A stretch of DNA of 64,000 bases from Bradyrhizobium diazoefficiens (GTDB taxonomy: Bacteria; Pseudomonadota; Alphaproteobacteria; Rhizobiales; Xanthobacteraceae), in assembly GCF_018131015.1 (NCBI RefSeq), contig NZ_JAFCJJ010000030.1, forward strand, positions 1 through 64,000. The letters run 5' to 3'. The notes beneath the pieces are model-generated. The model ran no database searches, was not told the DNA's origin, and saw nothing but the letters and a program-made list of their open reading frames with translations. Below, piece by piece: positions 32,839-40,597 of this stretch. The first letter of the stretch is position 1; every line of letters begins with the position of its first letter. The position numbers were made by a program, and so were the translations under genes.

Positions 32839-33831
32839 ATGGAACGCAGCCCGAAAGCCCCTGTAATGCCGGCCATGCGATGCTTCGTCACGGGGGCGGC
32901 CGGCTTCATCGGCAGCAGCCTGGTCGACCGGCTTCTTGCCGCCGGGCACAGTGTCGTCGGTTACGACAATCTTTCGACCGGCCAGCGCCGCTTCCTGCAA
33001 GGGGCTTCGGCGTCGCCGCGGTTCGAACTGGTCGAGGCGGATCTCCTCGGGGACGATTTGCTGCGGTCGTCCATCGCCGGTTGCGACATCGTGTTTCATC
33101 TGGCGGCCAATGCGGATGTCCGGTTCGGCACGCACCATCCGTTCAGGGATCTCGAGCAGAACACCATCGCGACCTACAATTTGCTGGAAGCCATGCGGGC
33201 GAGCGGCATCAAGCGGATTGCGTTTTCCTCGACCGGCTCGGTCTATGGCGAGTCCACGCTGTTTCCGACGCCGGAGAACGCGCCGTTCCCGGTGCAGACC
33301 TCGCTCTACGGCAACTCCAAGGTTGCAGCCGAAGGCCTGATTTCGTCCTATTGCGAAGGCTTCGGCTTCCAGGGCTTCATCTTCCGCTTCGTCTCGATAT
33401 TGGGCGAGCGATACACGCACGGCCACGTCCTGGACTTCTATCGGAAGCTGCTGGCCGATCCGTCCCGCCTGGAAGTGCTTGGCAACGGCAGGCAGCGCAA
33501 ATCCTACCTCTACGTTCAGGACTGCATCGACGCGATGCTGCTGGCGATCGAGCGCGCCACCGGTCGCGTCAATATCTTCAATCTCGGCCAGGACGAATAC
33601 TGCGAGGTCAACCAGTCCATCGGCTGGATCTGCGAGCGCCTCGCGTTGAAGCCGCAGCTGGCCTATACCGGCGGTGATCGCGGCTGGGTCGGCGACAACC
33701 CGTTCATCTTTCTCGATTGCAGCCGTATGCGCGCATTGGGCTGGACGCCCAAGAAGTCGATTCAGACGAGCGTGATCGCAACCCTTGAATATCTGATCGC
33801 CAATCCCTGGGTGATGGAGGCGCGGCCGTGA
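32839..33831 (+). CDS. NAD-dependent nucleotide-sugar epimerase/dehydratase
   Basis: This 330-residue extended SDR has T-G-A-A-G-F-I-G-S (NAD binding), D-N-L-S-T-G, A-A-N-A-D-V-R, S-S-T-G-S-V-Y-G and the catalytic S-L-Y-G-N-S-K. It resembles UDP-glucose 4-epimerase-type enzymes acting on NDP-sugars. GGAGG precedes the ATG at 32839; ATGs at 32866 and 32875 are alternatives that fit the family N-terminus (M-R-C-F-V-T-G). The stop overlaps the next start (GTGA). Confidence 0.88.
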   Translation: MERSPKAPVMPAMRCFVTGAAGFIGSSLVDRLLAAGHSVVGYDNLSTGQRRFLQGASASPRFELVEADLLGDDLLRSSIAGCDIVFHLAANADVRFGTHHPFRDLEQNTIATYNLLEAMRASGIKRIAFSSTGSVYGESTLFPTPENAPFPVQTSLYGNSKVAAEGLISSYCEGFGFQGFIFRFVSILGERYTHGHVLDFYRKLLADPSRLEVLGNGRQRKSYLYVQDCIDAMLLAIERATGRVNIFNLGQDEYCEVNQSIGWICERLALKPQLAYTGGDRGWVGDNPFIFLDCSRMRALGWTPKKSIQTSVIATLEYLIANPWVMEARP

Positions 33832-35123
33832 AAGTCTGCGTCTACGGCCTGTATCATCTGGGCACGGTCACCGCCGCATGCCTGGCCTCGCGCGGCATTG
33901 CCACGATCGGCCTGGCGGAAACCGCAGAGGCCGCTGCCGAGCTCCGGGCCGGCACCGCGCCGCTGTTCGAGCCGGGACTCGACGCGCTGTTGAGGCAGGG
34001 CGTGCAGCGCGGCGCGCTCGATTTCACCGATGATATCGTCACTGCGGTATCATCGGCGGATCTTGTGTGGGTCAGTTTCGACACGCCGGTCGACGATGAT
34101 GACGTCGCCGATGTCGGCTATGTACTCGATCGAGTCCGCCTGGCGTTTCCGCATCTGAGGGATGGCGCCGTCGTTCTGGCCTCCTCCCAGCTTCCGGTCG
34201 GCAGCATCGCGCGGCTTGAGCGGGATTTCGCTGATGTCGCGAGGGCGCGCAGGGTATCGTTCGCCTGCTCGCCGGAAAACCTGCGGCTTGGGAGCGCCAT
34301 CAAGGCTTTCACCGAAGCTGAACGCGTCGTCATAGGAATTCGAAGCAACGATGCGCGCAAGGTGATCGAACCGGTGCTGCAGCAATTCTGCAGCACGCTG
34401 CTGTGGACGCGGGTCGAATCGGCCGAGATGGTGAAGCACGCGCTGAATTCGTATCTCGCCGTCAGCATCGCCTTTACCAACGAGATCGCAAGCATCTGCG
34501 AAAACGTGGCCGCCGACATGAGCGAGGTCGAGGCTGCGCTGCGGCTCGATCCTCGGATCGGCAAGAAGGCCTATGTCAGGGCGGGAGCCGCTTTCGGCGG
34601 TGGTACGCTGGCGCGCGATGTTCAGTTCCTGAATGCGGTTGCCGCCGGTCACAACGCCCCGGCGCCGGTGCTGAAAGCGGTGCTCGAGAGCAATGAACAT
34701 CACAAGCGATGGGTCGTCCGCCACCTGACCCGGTCTCTCGGAGCGCTCGCGGGCAGGAAGATCGGCGTTCTTGGCCTCGCCTTCAAGGCCGGAACCAGCT
34801 CCATCCGGCGCTCGGTGGCCATCGAGTTGATCGAGGAGCTCCGGGCCGCCGGCGCCGAGGTCACGGTCTTCGATCCCAAGGTCTCGGCGCTGCCCGAGCC
34901 GTTGGCCTCGTCGGTCGCCATCGCCGGTACCGCCAACGCGGTATTCGTCGCCAGTGACGCGGTCGTGCTTGCGACGGAGTGGCCGGAATTTCGCGACATC
35001 GAATTCGCGAGCCTTCTGCCCAGCATGAAGCGGGCATTGCTGATCGACCAGAACGCGTTTGCCTCGGAGCAATTGTCGGGGCTGACGGGACTGGACTACA
35101 TCGTTGCGGGCAAGGTGCGATGA
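33828..35123 (+). CDS. UDP-Glc/GDP-Man dehydrogenase-family protein lacking the catalytic Cys
   Basis: This 431-residue protein has the usual three-domain layout: a Rossmann start (M-K-V-C-V-Y-G-L-Y-H-L-G), an N-terminal T-P-V-D-D-D-D-V loop, a central helix (E-M-V-K-H-A-L-N-S-Y-L) with Lys and Asn kept, and a C-terminal nucleotide domain (G-L-A-F-K-A-G-T-S-S-I-R). At the catalytic site, where UGDHs have F-G-G-S-C-F-P-K-D, this protein has F-G-G-G-T-L-A-R-D (256-264), so Thr260 replaces the nucleophilic Cys. In the earlier P-E-F-L-x-E motif it has P-E-N-L-R-L. Four-electron oxidation to a uronate is thus unlikely. A two-electron alcohol oxidation or a different reaction on an NDP-heptose is more plausible. 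It starts GTG and ends ATGA-overlapped. Confidence 0.85.
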   Translation: MKVCVYGLYHLGTVTAACLASRGIATIGLAETAEAAAELRAGTAPLFEPGLDALLRQGVQRGALDFTDDIVTAVSSADLVWVSFDTPVDDDDVADVGYVLDRVRLAFPHLRDGAVVLASSQLPVGSIARLERDFADVARARRVSFACSPENLRLGSAIKAFTEAERVVIGIRSNDARKVIEPVLQQFCSTLLWTRVESAEMVKHALNSYLAVSIAFTNEIASICENVAADMSEVEAALRLDPRIGKKAYVRAGAAFGGGTLARDVQFLNAVAAGHNAPAPVLKAVLESNEHHKRWVVRHLTRSLGALAGRKIGVLGLAFKAGTSSIRRSVAIELIEELRAAGAEVTVFDPKVSALPEPLASSVAIAGTANAVFVASDAVVLATEWPEFRDIEFASLLPSMKRALLIDQNAFASEQLSGLTGLDYIVAGKVR

Positions 35124-35989
35124 AGCTCAACGGCCGTTTTGCGCTGATCACCGGAGCCAGCCAGGGGTTGGGGGCCGAGATCGCGCGTCATTATGTGACC
35201 AACGGCGCCAGCGTGATGCTGTGTGCGCGCAACGCCGAGATGCTCGAGGCCGAGCGGCAGGCATTGGCGCCGCTGCTTGTTCCGGGTGCCCAAATCGTCA
35301 CCGTCGCCGCCGATGTCGGCAAGACCGAAGATGTCGACCGGGTCTTCGACCAGCTCCGCGCCGAATTTCCGCGCCTCGATATTCTGGTCAACAATGCCGG
35401 CGTCTACGGCCCGATGGGCAATATCGAGGACGTCGACTGGACGGAATGGGTCGATGCCGTCAGGATCAACCTGATCGGCCTCGTCTATGTCTCGCGCGCG
35501 GCGATGCCGCTGCTTCGCGCGCAGCGCTATGGCAAGATCATCAACATCTCGGGTGGCGGAGCCGCCAATCCCATGCCGGCGGTCACCGCCTATGCGGCCT
35601 CGAAGGCTGGCGTCGTGAGGTTCACGGAGTCGCTCGCGCTGGAATGCCGCGATGATCATATCGACGTCAATGCGATCGCGCCGGGTGCCCTGGTGACGCG
35701 CATGATGGACCAGCTTCTCGAGGCGGGGCCGGGGAAGGTCGGGCAGGCGTTCTTCGACCGGATGAAGAAGATCGCGCAGGACGGCGGCACGCCGCTCGCG
35801 ATCGGGGCGAGGCTTTGCGTCTTCCTCGGATCGTCAGAAAGCGACGGCATCACCGGCAAATTGATCGCCGCGCAGTGGGATCGCTGGGAAGACTGGCCCC
35901 AGCATCTCGACGAGCTGAATGCCAGCGACGTCTATACGCTGCGGCGCATTGTCGGCCGTGATCGAAACAAGGAATGGGGTGACCGGTGA
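35120..35989 (+). CDS. SDR-family oxidoreductase
   Basis: This 289-residue classical SDR has T-G-A-S-Q-G-L-G (res. 12-19), V-N-N-A-G-V-Y, I-S-G-G-G and Y-A-A-S-K with the catalytic Tyr/Lys. The C-terminal extension (W-D-R-W-E-D-W-P, Y-T-L-R-R-I-V-G-R-D) is long and may recognise a bulky substrate such as a sugar nucleotide. It overlaps both neighbours (ATGA before, GTGA after), so it is translated with the dehydrogenase and the Gfo/Idh gene. The three redox enzymes likely act in series on one sugar. Confidence 0.88.
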   Translation: MKLNGRFALITGASQGLGAEIARHYVTNGASVMLCARNAEMLEAERQALAPLLVPGAQIVTVAADVGKTEDVDRVFDQLRAEFPRLDILVNNAGVYGPMGNIEDVDWTEWVDAVRINLIGLVYVSRAAMPLLRAQRYGKIINISGGGAANPMPAVTAYAASKAGVVRFTESLALECRDDHIDVNAIAPGALVTRMMDQLLEAGPGKVGQAFFDRMKKIAQDGGTPLAIGARLCVFLGSSESDGITGKLIAAQWDRWEDWPQHLDELNASDVYTLRRIVGRDRNKEWGDR

Positions 35990-36987
35990 GCGGCGAGGTC
36001 GGCGTAGCGATCATTGGTTGCGGTGCGATTGGCCGGAAACGCGCGCAGGCGCTTGGCGGTGCGCGCCTCGTCACATGCGCGGACATCGCCCGCGAGCGGG
36101 CCGAGCAGCTTGCGGCCATGCATCCCGGCTGCAAGTCCACGGCGGACTGGAAGGAAGCGGTCCGGGATCCCGCGGTCTCGATCGTCATCGTCGCGACCTT
36201 GCACGATACGCTGGCGGAAGTGGCCCGCGGCGCGATTGCGGCCGGCAAGCATGTTCTGGTCGAGAAGCCGGCGGCCCGCCGCGCGGCCGAGCTGGCCGGG
36301 CTCGCAGAGGCCGCCGCCGCCGGCGGCAAGCTCGTGCGGGTCGGGTTCAATCACCGCTATCACCGTGCGCTGCAGAAGGCGCACCAGCTCGTGACGTCTG
36401 GCGCGCTCGGTCCGCTGATGTTCATACGGGCACGCTACGGCCATGGCGGGCGATCGGGATACGATCGGGAGTGGCGCGCGGACCCGGCGAGGTCAGGTGG
36501 CGGCGAACTGATCGACCAGGGTCCTCATCTGATCGACCTCGCTCGCTGGTTTCTGGGGGATTTTGCCGAGATCGACGGTTTCGCGGCGACCTATTTCTGG
36601 GACATGCCGGTCGACGACAACGGTTTCCTGCTCCTGAAGACGGCGGAGAGAAAGGTCGCCTTCCTGCACGCAAGCTGCACCGAATGGAAGAATATGTTCT
36701 CGTTCGAGATCTACGGGCGAGACGGCAAGCTCGACGTCAACGGCCTCGGCGGCAGCTACGGCACCGAGCGGTTGACCTATTACAAGATGCTTCCCGAAAT
36801 GGGGCCACCGGAAACGACGATCTGGGAATATCCAATGGCGGACAATTCCTGGGAGACGGAGTTCGGCGAATTTCTGCAGGATATCCGGCTTCAGCGCCAG
36901 CCCGCCGCCGGATTGCGCGATGCCATCGAGGCACTCAAGATCATCGAGAAGATTTACAAGGTATCCGGACATGATCACGACGCGTAG
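35986..36987 (+). CDS. Gfo/Idh/MocA-family sugar oxidoreductase
   Basis: This 333-residue protein has the N-terminal Rossmann domain (I-G-C-G-A-I-G-R-K-R), V-E-K-P-A-A-R-R (the E-K-P lysine), and G-G-G-E-L-I-D-Q-G-P-H-L-I-D-L with the catalytic Asp/His pair. The family includes inositol, glucose-fructose and NDP-sugar 3-oxidoreductases. It starts GTG, overlapping the SDR stop. Its substrate is likely the heptose nucleotide or its oxidised form. Confidence 0.88.
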   Translation: MSGEVGVAIIGCGAIGRKRAQALGGARLVTCADIARERAEQLAAMHPGCKSTADWKEAVRDPAVSIVIVATLHDTLAEVARGAIAAGKHVLVEKPAARRAAELAGLAEAAAAGGKLVRVGFNHRYHRALQKAHQLVTSGALGPLMFIRARYGHGGRSGYDREWRADPARSGGGELIDQGPHLIDLARWFLGDFAEIDGFAATYFWDMPVDDNGFLLLKTAERKVAFLHASCTEWKNMFSFEIYGRDGKLDVNGLGGSYGTERLTYYKMLPEMGPPETTIWEYPMADNSWETEFGEFLQDIRLQRQPAAGLRDAIEALKIIEKIYKVSGHDHDA

Positions 36988-37951
36988 CCCACTGCGCATC
37001 AGCCTCGGCGGCGGCGGCACCGATCTGCCGTCGTATTATCGCGAGCATGGCGGATTCCTGATCGCGGGAGCCATCGACAAATACGTCTATGTCAACGTCG
37101 TGCGGCCGTTCAAGAAGGGCATCTATCTCAAATATTCGAAGCTCGAGCAGGTCAGCGCGGTCGACGAAGTTCAGCATCCGATCATCCGCGAGGCAATCAG
37201 GATGCTCGGCTTCCACACGCCGCAAATCGAGATCACGACGCTGGCGGATATTCCCGCAGGGACCGGCCTTGGATCCTCCGGCAGCTTTACCACGGCGCTG
37301 CTCAAGGCGCTCTACATGCACCGGATGCGTCAGGTCGATCCGCAGAATCTCGCCAGGCTCGCCTGCGAGATCGAGATCGACCGCCTCGGCGAGCCCGTGG
37401 GCAAGCAGGACCAGTATATCGCCGCATGCGGCGGGCTGTCCTGCTTCACGTTCAATCCCGACGACAGCGTCGACGTCGAACCGCTGCAGATATCGATGGA
37501 TACGAGGTTCGACCTCGAGGACAATCTATTGCTGTTCTTCACCGGCTTCTCGCGCTCGGCCGGATCAATCCTGCAGGACCAGAACACCAGAACCAAGCGC
37601 AATGACCAGGAGATGATCGCCAATCTGCACTATGTCAAAGAGCTCGGTTTGAGAAGCAAGCAGCTGCTGCAAGCCGGAAGGACGGCCGATTTCGGCGCCC
37701 TGATGCACGAGCATTGGGAACACAAGAAGCGCCGCTCGGGCGGCATGAGCAGTCCGCAGATTGACGAGTGGTACGAGCTCGGCATGAAGAGCGGCGCGAC
37801 CGGCGGCAAGCTGGTCGGTGCCGGCGGCGGCGGTTTCCTGCTGTTCTATGCCAGCGACCGCAACCGGCTGCGTCATGTCATGACCGCCGCCGGGTTGCAG
37901 GAAGTCCGCTTCGGTTTCGACTTCGAGGGAACGAAGGTGGTGTTGGCATGA
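36971..37951 (+). CDS. hddA: GHMP kinase, HddA-like (D-glycero-D-manno-heptose 7-P kinase)
   Basis: This is a 326-residue GHMP kinase. Features are R-S-P-L-R-I-S-L-G-G-G-G-T-D-L-P at the N-terminus (substrate loop), the ATP loop P-A-G-T-G-L-G-S-S-G-S-F (about 93-104), G-K-Q-D-Q-Y-I-A-A, and the C-terminal G-A-T-G-G-K-L-V-G-A-G-G-G-G-F. This is the signature set of HddA, which phosphorylates D-glycero-D-manno-heptose 7-phosphate at C1 (alpha) in the GDP-heptose pathway. The ATG at 36971 overlaps the previous gene by 17 bp. The neighbouring gmhA, gmhB and hddC homologues complete the pathway. Confidence 0.85.
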   Translation: MITTRSPLRISLGGGGTDLPSYYREHGGFLIAGAIDKYVYVNVVRPFKKGIYLKYSKLEQVSAVDEVQHPIIREAIRMLGFHTPQIEITTLADIPAGTGLGSSGSFTTALLKALYMHRMRQVDPQNLARLACEIEIDRLGEPVGKQDQYIAACGGLSCFTFNPDDSVDVEPLQISMDTRFDLEDNLLLFFTGFSRSAGSILQDQNTRTKRNDQEMIANLHYVKELGLRSKQLLQAGRTADFGALMHEHWEHKKRRSGGMSSPQIDEWYELGMKSGATGGKLVGAGGGGFLLFYASDRNRLRHVMTAAGLQEVRFGFDFEGTKVVLA

Positions 37952-38652
37952 AGCTGCCGGTGGCCATCCTTGCGGGAGGATTGGCGACGCGACTCCGTCC
38001 CCTGACCGAAGCGACCCCGAAGGCCCTGCTGGACGTTGCCGGCAAGCCATTCATCATCCGGCAGCTCGACTATCTGCGTGAGCAGGGAGTCGGCAGCGTC
38101 GTTCTGTGCACGGGCTTTCTCGGCGAACAGGTCGCCAGTATCGTGGGCGACGGCTCGATTTGCGGCCTGTCGGTGTCCTATTCGCAGGATTGGCCCATGT
38201 TGCTGGGGACCGGCGGGGCGCTGAAGCAGGCGCTGCCTCTGCTGGGGTCGCGGTTCATGGTGCTGTACGGCGATTCCTTCCTCCCCATCGATTTTGCCTC
38301 CGTCGAACGAACGTTTCTCGAGAGTGGCAAGCCGGCAATGATGACCGTGATGCACAATGCGGGTCGATGGGACACCAGCAACGTCTTGTTCCGGGATGGT
38401 GAGATCGTCGAATATAATAAGCGGGCACCGATCGCCGAGATGCGCCATATTGACTATGGGCTTGCAGCCCTCTCGGCCGACGTCCTGATGGACCACGGGG
38501 CAGAAGGGGCTTTCGATCTGGCAGACGTCTATCATGGTCTTTCCCTGTCGGGCCGGCTCGCGGGTATGGAAGTGCATGAGAGGTTCTACGAGATCGGCTC
38601 CAGCAAGGGGCTCGCGGAGGCGGCAGACTATTTCAGGGGCAGGGGCACGTGA
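37948..38652 (+). CDS. hddC: Sugar-1-phosphate nucleotidyltransferase, HddC-like
   Basis: This 234-residue nucleotidyltransferase has L-A-G-G-L-A-T-R-L-R-P-L-T-E-A-T-P-K (nucleotide signature), V-A-G-K-P-F, L-G-T-G-G-A-L and Y-G-D-S-F with the metal Asp. It is expected to activate heptose 1-phosphate to NDP-heptose (GDP in the HddC pathway); base preference cannot be proven from sequence. The ATG overlaps the kinase stop (ATGA). Confidence 0.82.
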   Translation: MKLPVAILAGGLATRLRPLTEATPKALLDVAGKPFIIRQLDYLREQGVGSVVLCTGFLGEQVASIVGDGSICGLSVSYSQDWPMLLGTGGALKQALPLLGSRFMVLYGDSFLPIDFASVERTFLESGKPAMMTVMHNAGRWDTSNVLFRDGEIVEYNKRAPIAEMRHIDYGLAALSADVLMDHGAEGAFDLADVYHGLSLSGRLAGMEVHERFYEIGSSKGLAEAADYFRGRGT

Positions 38653-39269
38653 TGGGTTACGTCGAACAGCATCTGCGTGAAACGATACAGATCGTCGAAA
38701 AGCTGGATGCGACGTCGATCGAGGCGATGGCGGACCTGCTGGTGCAGGTGAGGTCGGACGGTGGACGCGTTTTCTTTCTCGGTGTCGGCGGCAGCGCTGG
38801 AAACTGCTCTCACGCGGTCAACGATTTCAGAAAGATTGTCGGCATGGAGTGCTATGCGCCGACGGACAATGTTTCTGAGCTGACGGCCCGCACCAACGAC
38901 GAGGGCTGGACGTCGGTGTTCGTCGAGTGGCTCAAGATCAGCAGGTTGCTGGCCAGGGATGCCGTGTTCGTCTTTTCCGTCGGCGGCGGCAATCTGGAGA
39001 AGAACATCAGTCCGAACCTGGTGACGGCCTTGCAGTATGCGAAGTCGATCGGCGCCAGGGTGCTGGGCGTCGTGGGCCGCGACGGCGGCTATACGGCTGA
39101 GGTCGCCGACGCCTGCGTGATCGTTCCGACCGTCAACGCCGACAACGTCACTCCGCATTCGGAGGCGTTTCAGGCGGTGATCTGGCATCTTCTGGTCTCC
39201 CATCCCAAGCTCAAGGCCAACCCAACCAAGTGGGAGGCCACGGTGGCGACGGCGGCCCCGGCCAGATGA
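38652..39269 (+). CDS. gmhA: Sedoheptulose 7-phosphate isomerase, GmhA-like (SIS)
   Basis: This 205-residue SIS-domain protein contains F-F-L-G-V-G-G-S-A-G-N-C-S-H and the motif N-D-x-x-x (L-T-A-R-T-N-D-E-G-W). Later come V-F-S-V-G-G-G and H-S-E-A-F-Q-A-V-I-W-H, typical of GmhA. GmhA converts sedoheptulose 7-P to D-glycero-D-manno-heptose 7-P, the entry step of the pathway. The ATG at 38652 overlaps the previous stop by one base; a GTG one codon earlier is possible. Confidence 0.87.
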   Translation: MGYVEQHLRETIQIVEKLDATSIEAMADLLVQVRSDGGRVFFLGVGGSAGNCSHAVNDFRKIVGMECYAPTDNVSELTARTNDEGWTSVFVEWLKISRLLARDAVFVFSVGGGNLEKNISPNLVTALQYAKSIGARVLGVVGRDGGYTAEVADACVIVPTVNADNVTPHSEAFQAVIWHLLVSHPKLKANPTKWEATVATAAPAR

Positions 39270-39829
39270 CATCACGGGCCATCTTCCTGGACCGGGACGG
39301 CGTGCTCAACCGTCCGGTGATCCGCGACGGCAAGCCGTCTCCTCCGGCCCGGCCGGAAGACGTCGTGATCTACCCGGGGCTGCGTACGCAACTCCGGCGT
39401 CTGAAGGATCGCGGCTTCGTCCTGATCGTCGTCACCAACCAGCCCGACGTGGCGCGCGGCACGGCGCGCAAGGAGACGGTCGAGCGGATCAACGACCTGA
39501 TCGGGCGGGAGCTTGCGGTGATTGACCGGATTCTCGTCTGTTATCATGATAACGGCGATAATTGTGATTGCAGGAAACCACGGCCGGGAATGCTGCTGGC
39601 CGGAGCCAGGGAGTTCGACGTTGATCTCGCCCGCAGCTACATCATCGGCGATCGACGCGGCGATGTCGAAGCCGGCATGGCAGCAGGCGTCCGGACCATC
39701 TTCATCGATCGTGCCTATCGCGAGACGCCGCCCGCGGTCTGTGACCACCGGGTTTCTTCGAGCCTGGAAGCTCTGACGATCATCGAGAATGAGCGCGAAG
39801 ATGAAGAAAATCGAAGACCTGCGGGTTAA
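39266..39829 (+). CDS. gmhB: Heptose bisphosphate phosphatase, GmhB-like (HAD)
   Basis: This 187-residue HAD phosphatase has F-L-D-R-D-G-V-L-N (nucleophile and acid Asp), V-V-T-N-Q-P-D and a zinc-binding loop C-Y-H-D-N-G-D-N-C-D-C-R-K-P, followed by I-I-G-D-R-R-G-D-V-E-A-G. GmhB removes the C7 phosphate of heptose 1,7-bisphosphate, between the HddA and HddC steps. ATGA overlap with gmhA. The gene order and coupling support one pathway. Confidence 0.88.
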   Translation: MTSRAIFLDRDGVLNRPVIRDGKPSPPARPEDVVIYPGLRTQLRRLKDRGFVLIVVTNQPDVARGTARKETVERINDLIGRELAVIDRILVCYHDNGDNCDCRKPRPGMLLAGAREFDVDLARSYIIGDRRGDVEAGMAAGVRTIFIDRAYRETPPAVCDHRVSSSLEALTIIENEREDEENRRPAG

Positions 39830-40517
39830 GATATTCGCCGACGGGGCTGACAAGGCCGGAATGTTGGAGATGTACGCCAAGCCCTACATCAAGGGCCTGA
39901 CCACCAACCCGACCTTGATGCGCAAGGCCGGAATCGGCGACTACAGGAAGTTCTCGCTCGACATCCTGGCGGCAATTCCCGACCGGCCGATCTCGTTCGA
40001 GGTGTTATCGGACGATTTTGCAGACATGGAGCGGCAGGCGATGGAAATCGCCAGCTGGGGCGACAACGTCTACGTCAAGATTCCCGTCATGAACACCAGA
40101 CGGGAAACCAGCTACAGGTTGATCGAGAGGCTCGCCGCCAGCAAGATCAGGCTCAACATCACGGCGCTGATGACCCTGACCCAGGTGCGGGACGTCGTCG
40201 CCGCTCTCGACCCGGCTGTCCCGAGCTACGTCTCGGTGTTCGCGGGGCGCGTCGCCGATACAGGCCGGGATCCCGTGGCGATGATGGCGGCCGCGGTCGA
40301 ATTGCTGAAGGTCGCGCCTGCCTCCGAACTGATCTGGGCCAGCCCGCGTGAGCTCCTGAACATCTTCCACGCCGACGCGATCGGATGTCACGTCATCACG
40401 GTCACCAACGACATTCTCAGGAAATTGCCGCTGGTCGGAAAGAGCCTCGACGACTATTCGCTCGAGACCGTGAGGATGTTTGCAGATGACGCCGCAGCGG
40501 CGGGTTATCGACTTTAA
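39801..40517 (+). CDS. Transaldolase-family protein
   Basis: This 238-residue class I aldolase-fold enzyme is related to small transaldolases. Signatures are K-G-L-T-T-N-P-T-L-M (res. 31-40), N-V-Y-V-K-I-P-V with Schiff-base Lys93, V-F-A-G-R-V-A-D-T-G-R-D-P and I-W-A-S-P-R-E. Transaldolases move a three-carbon ketol unit and can make or use sedoheptulose 7-P. Here it overlaps gmhB, so it may feed GmhA with sedoheptulose 7-P. A role in adding C3 to a heptose is an alternative. The ATG at 39789 is a second possible start. Confidence 0.85.
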   Translation: MKKIEDLRVKIFADGADKAGMLEMYAKPYIKGLTTNPTLMRKAGIGDYRKFSLDILAAIPDRPISFEVLSDDFADMERQAMEIASWGDNVYVKIPVMNTRRETSYRLIERLAASKIRLNITALMTLTQVRDVVAALDPAVPSYVSVFAGRVADTGRDPVAMMAAAVELLKVAPASELIWASPRELLNIFHADAIGCHVITVTNDILRKLPLVGKSLDDYSLETVRMFADDAAAAGYRL

Positions 40518-40597
40518 CTTCCGTCCGGCATCACGGTGATCTGCTTGTCGCTGGCGGCGTGAGGCGCGGCGCGAGGTCTGTCGACAGCCGTTTTGAC

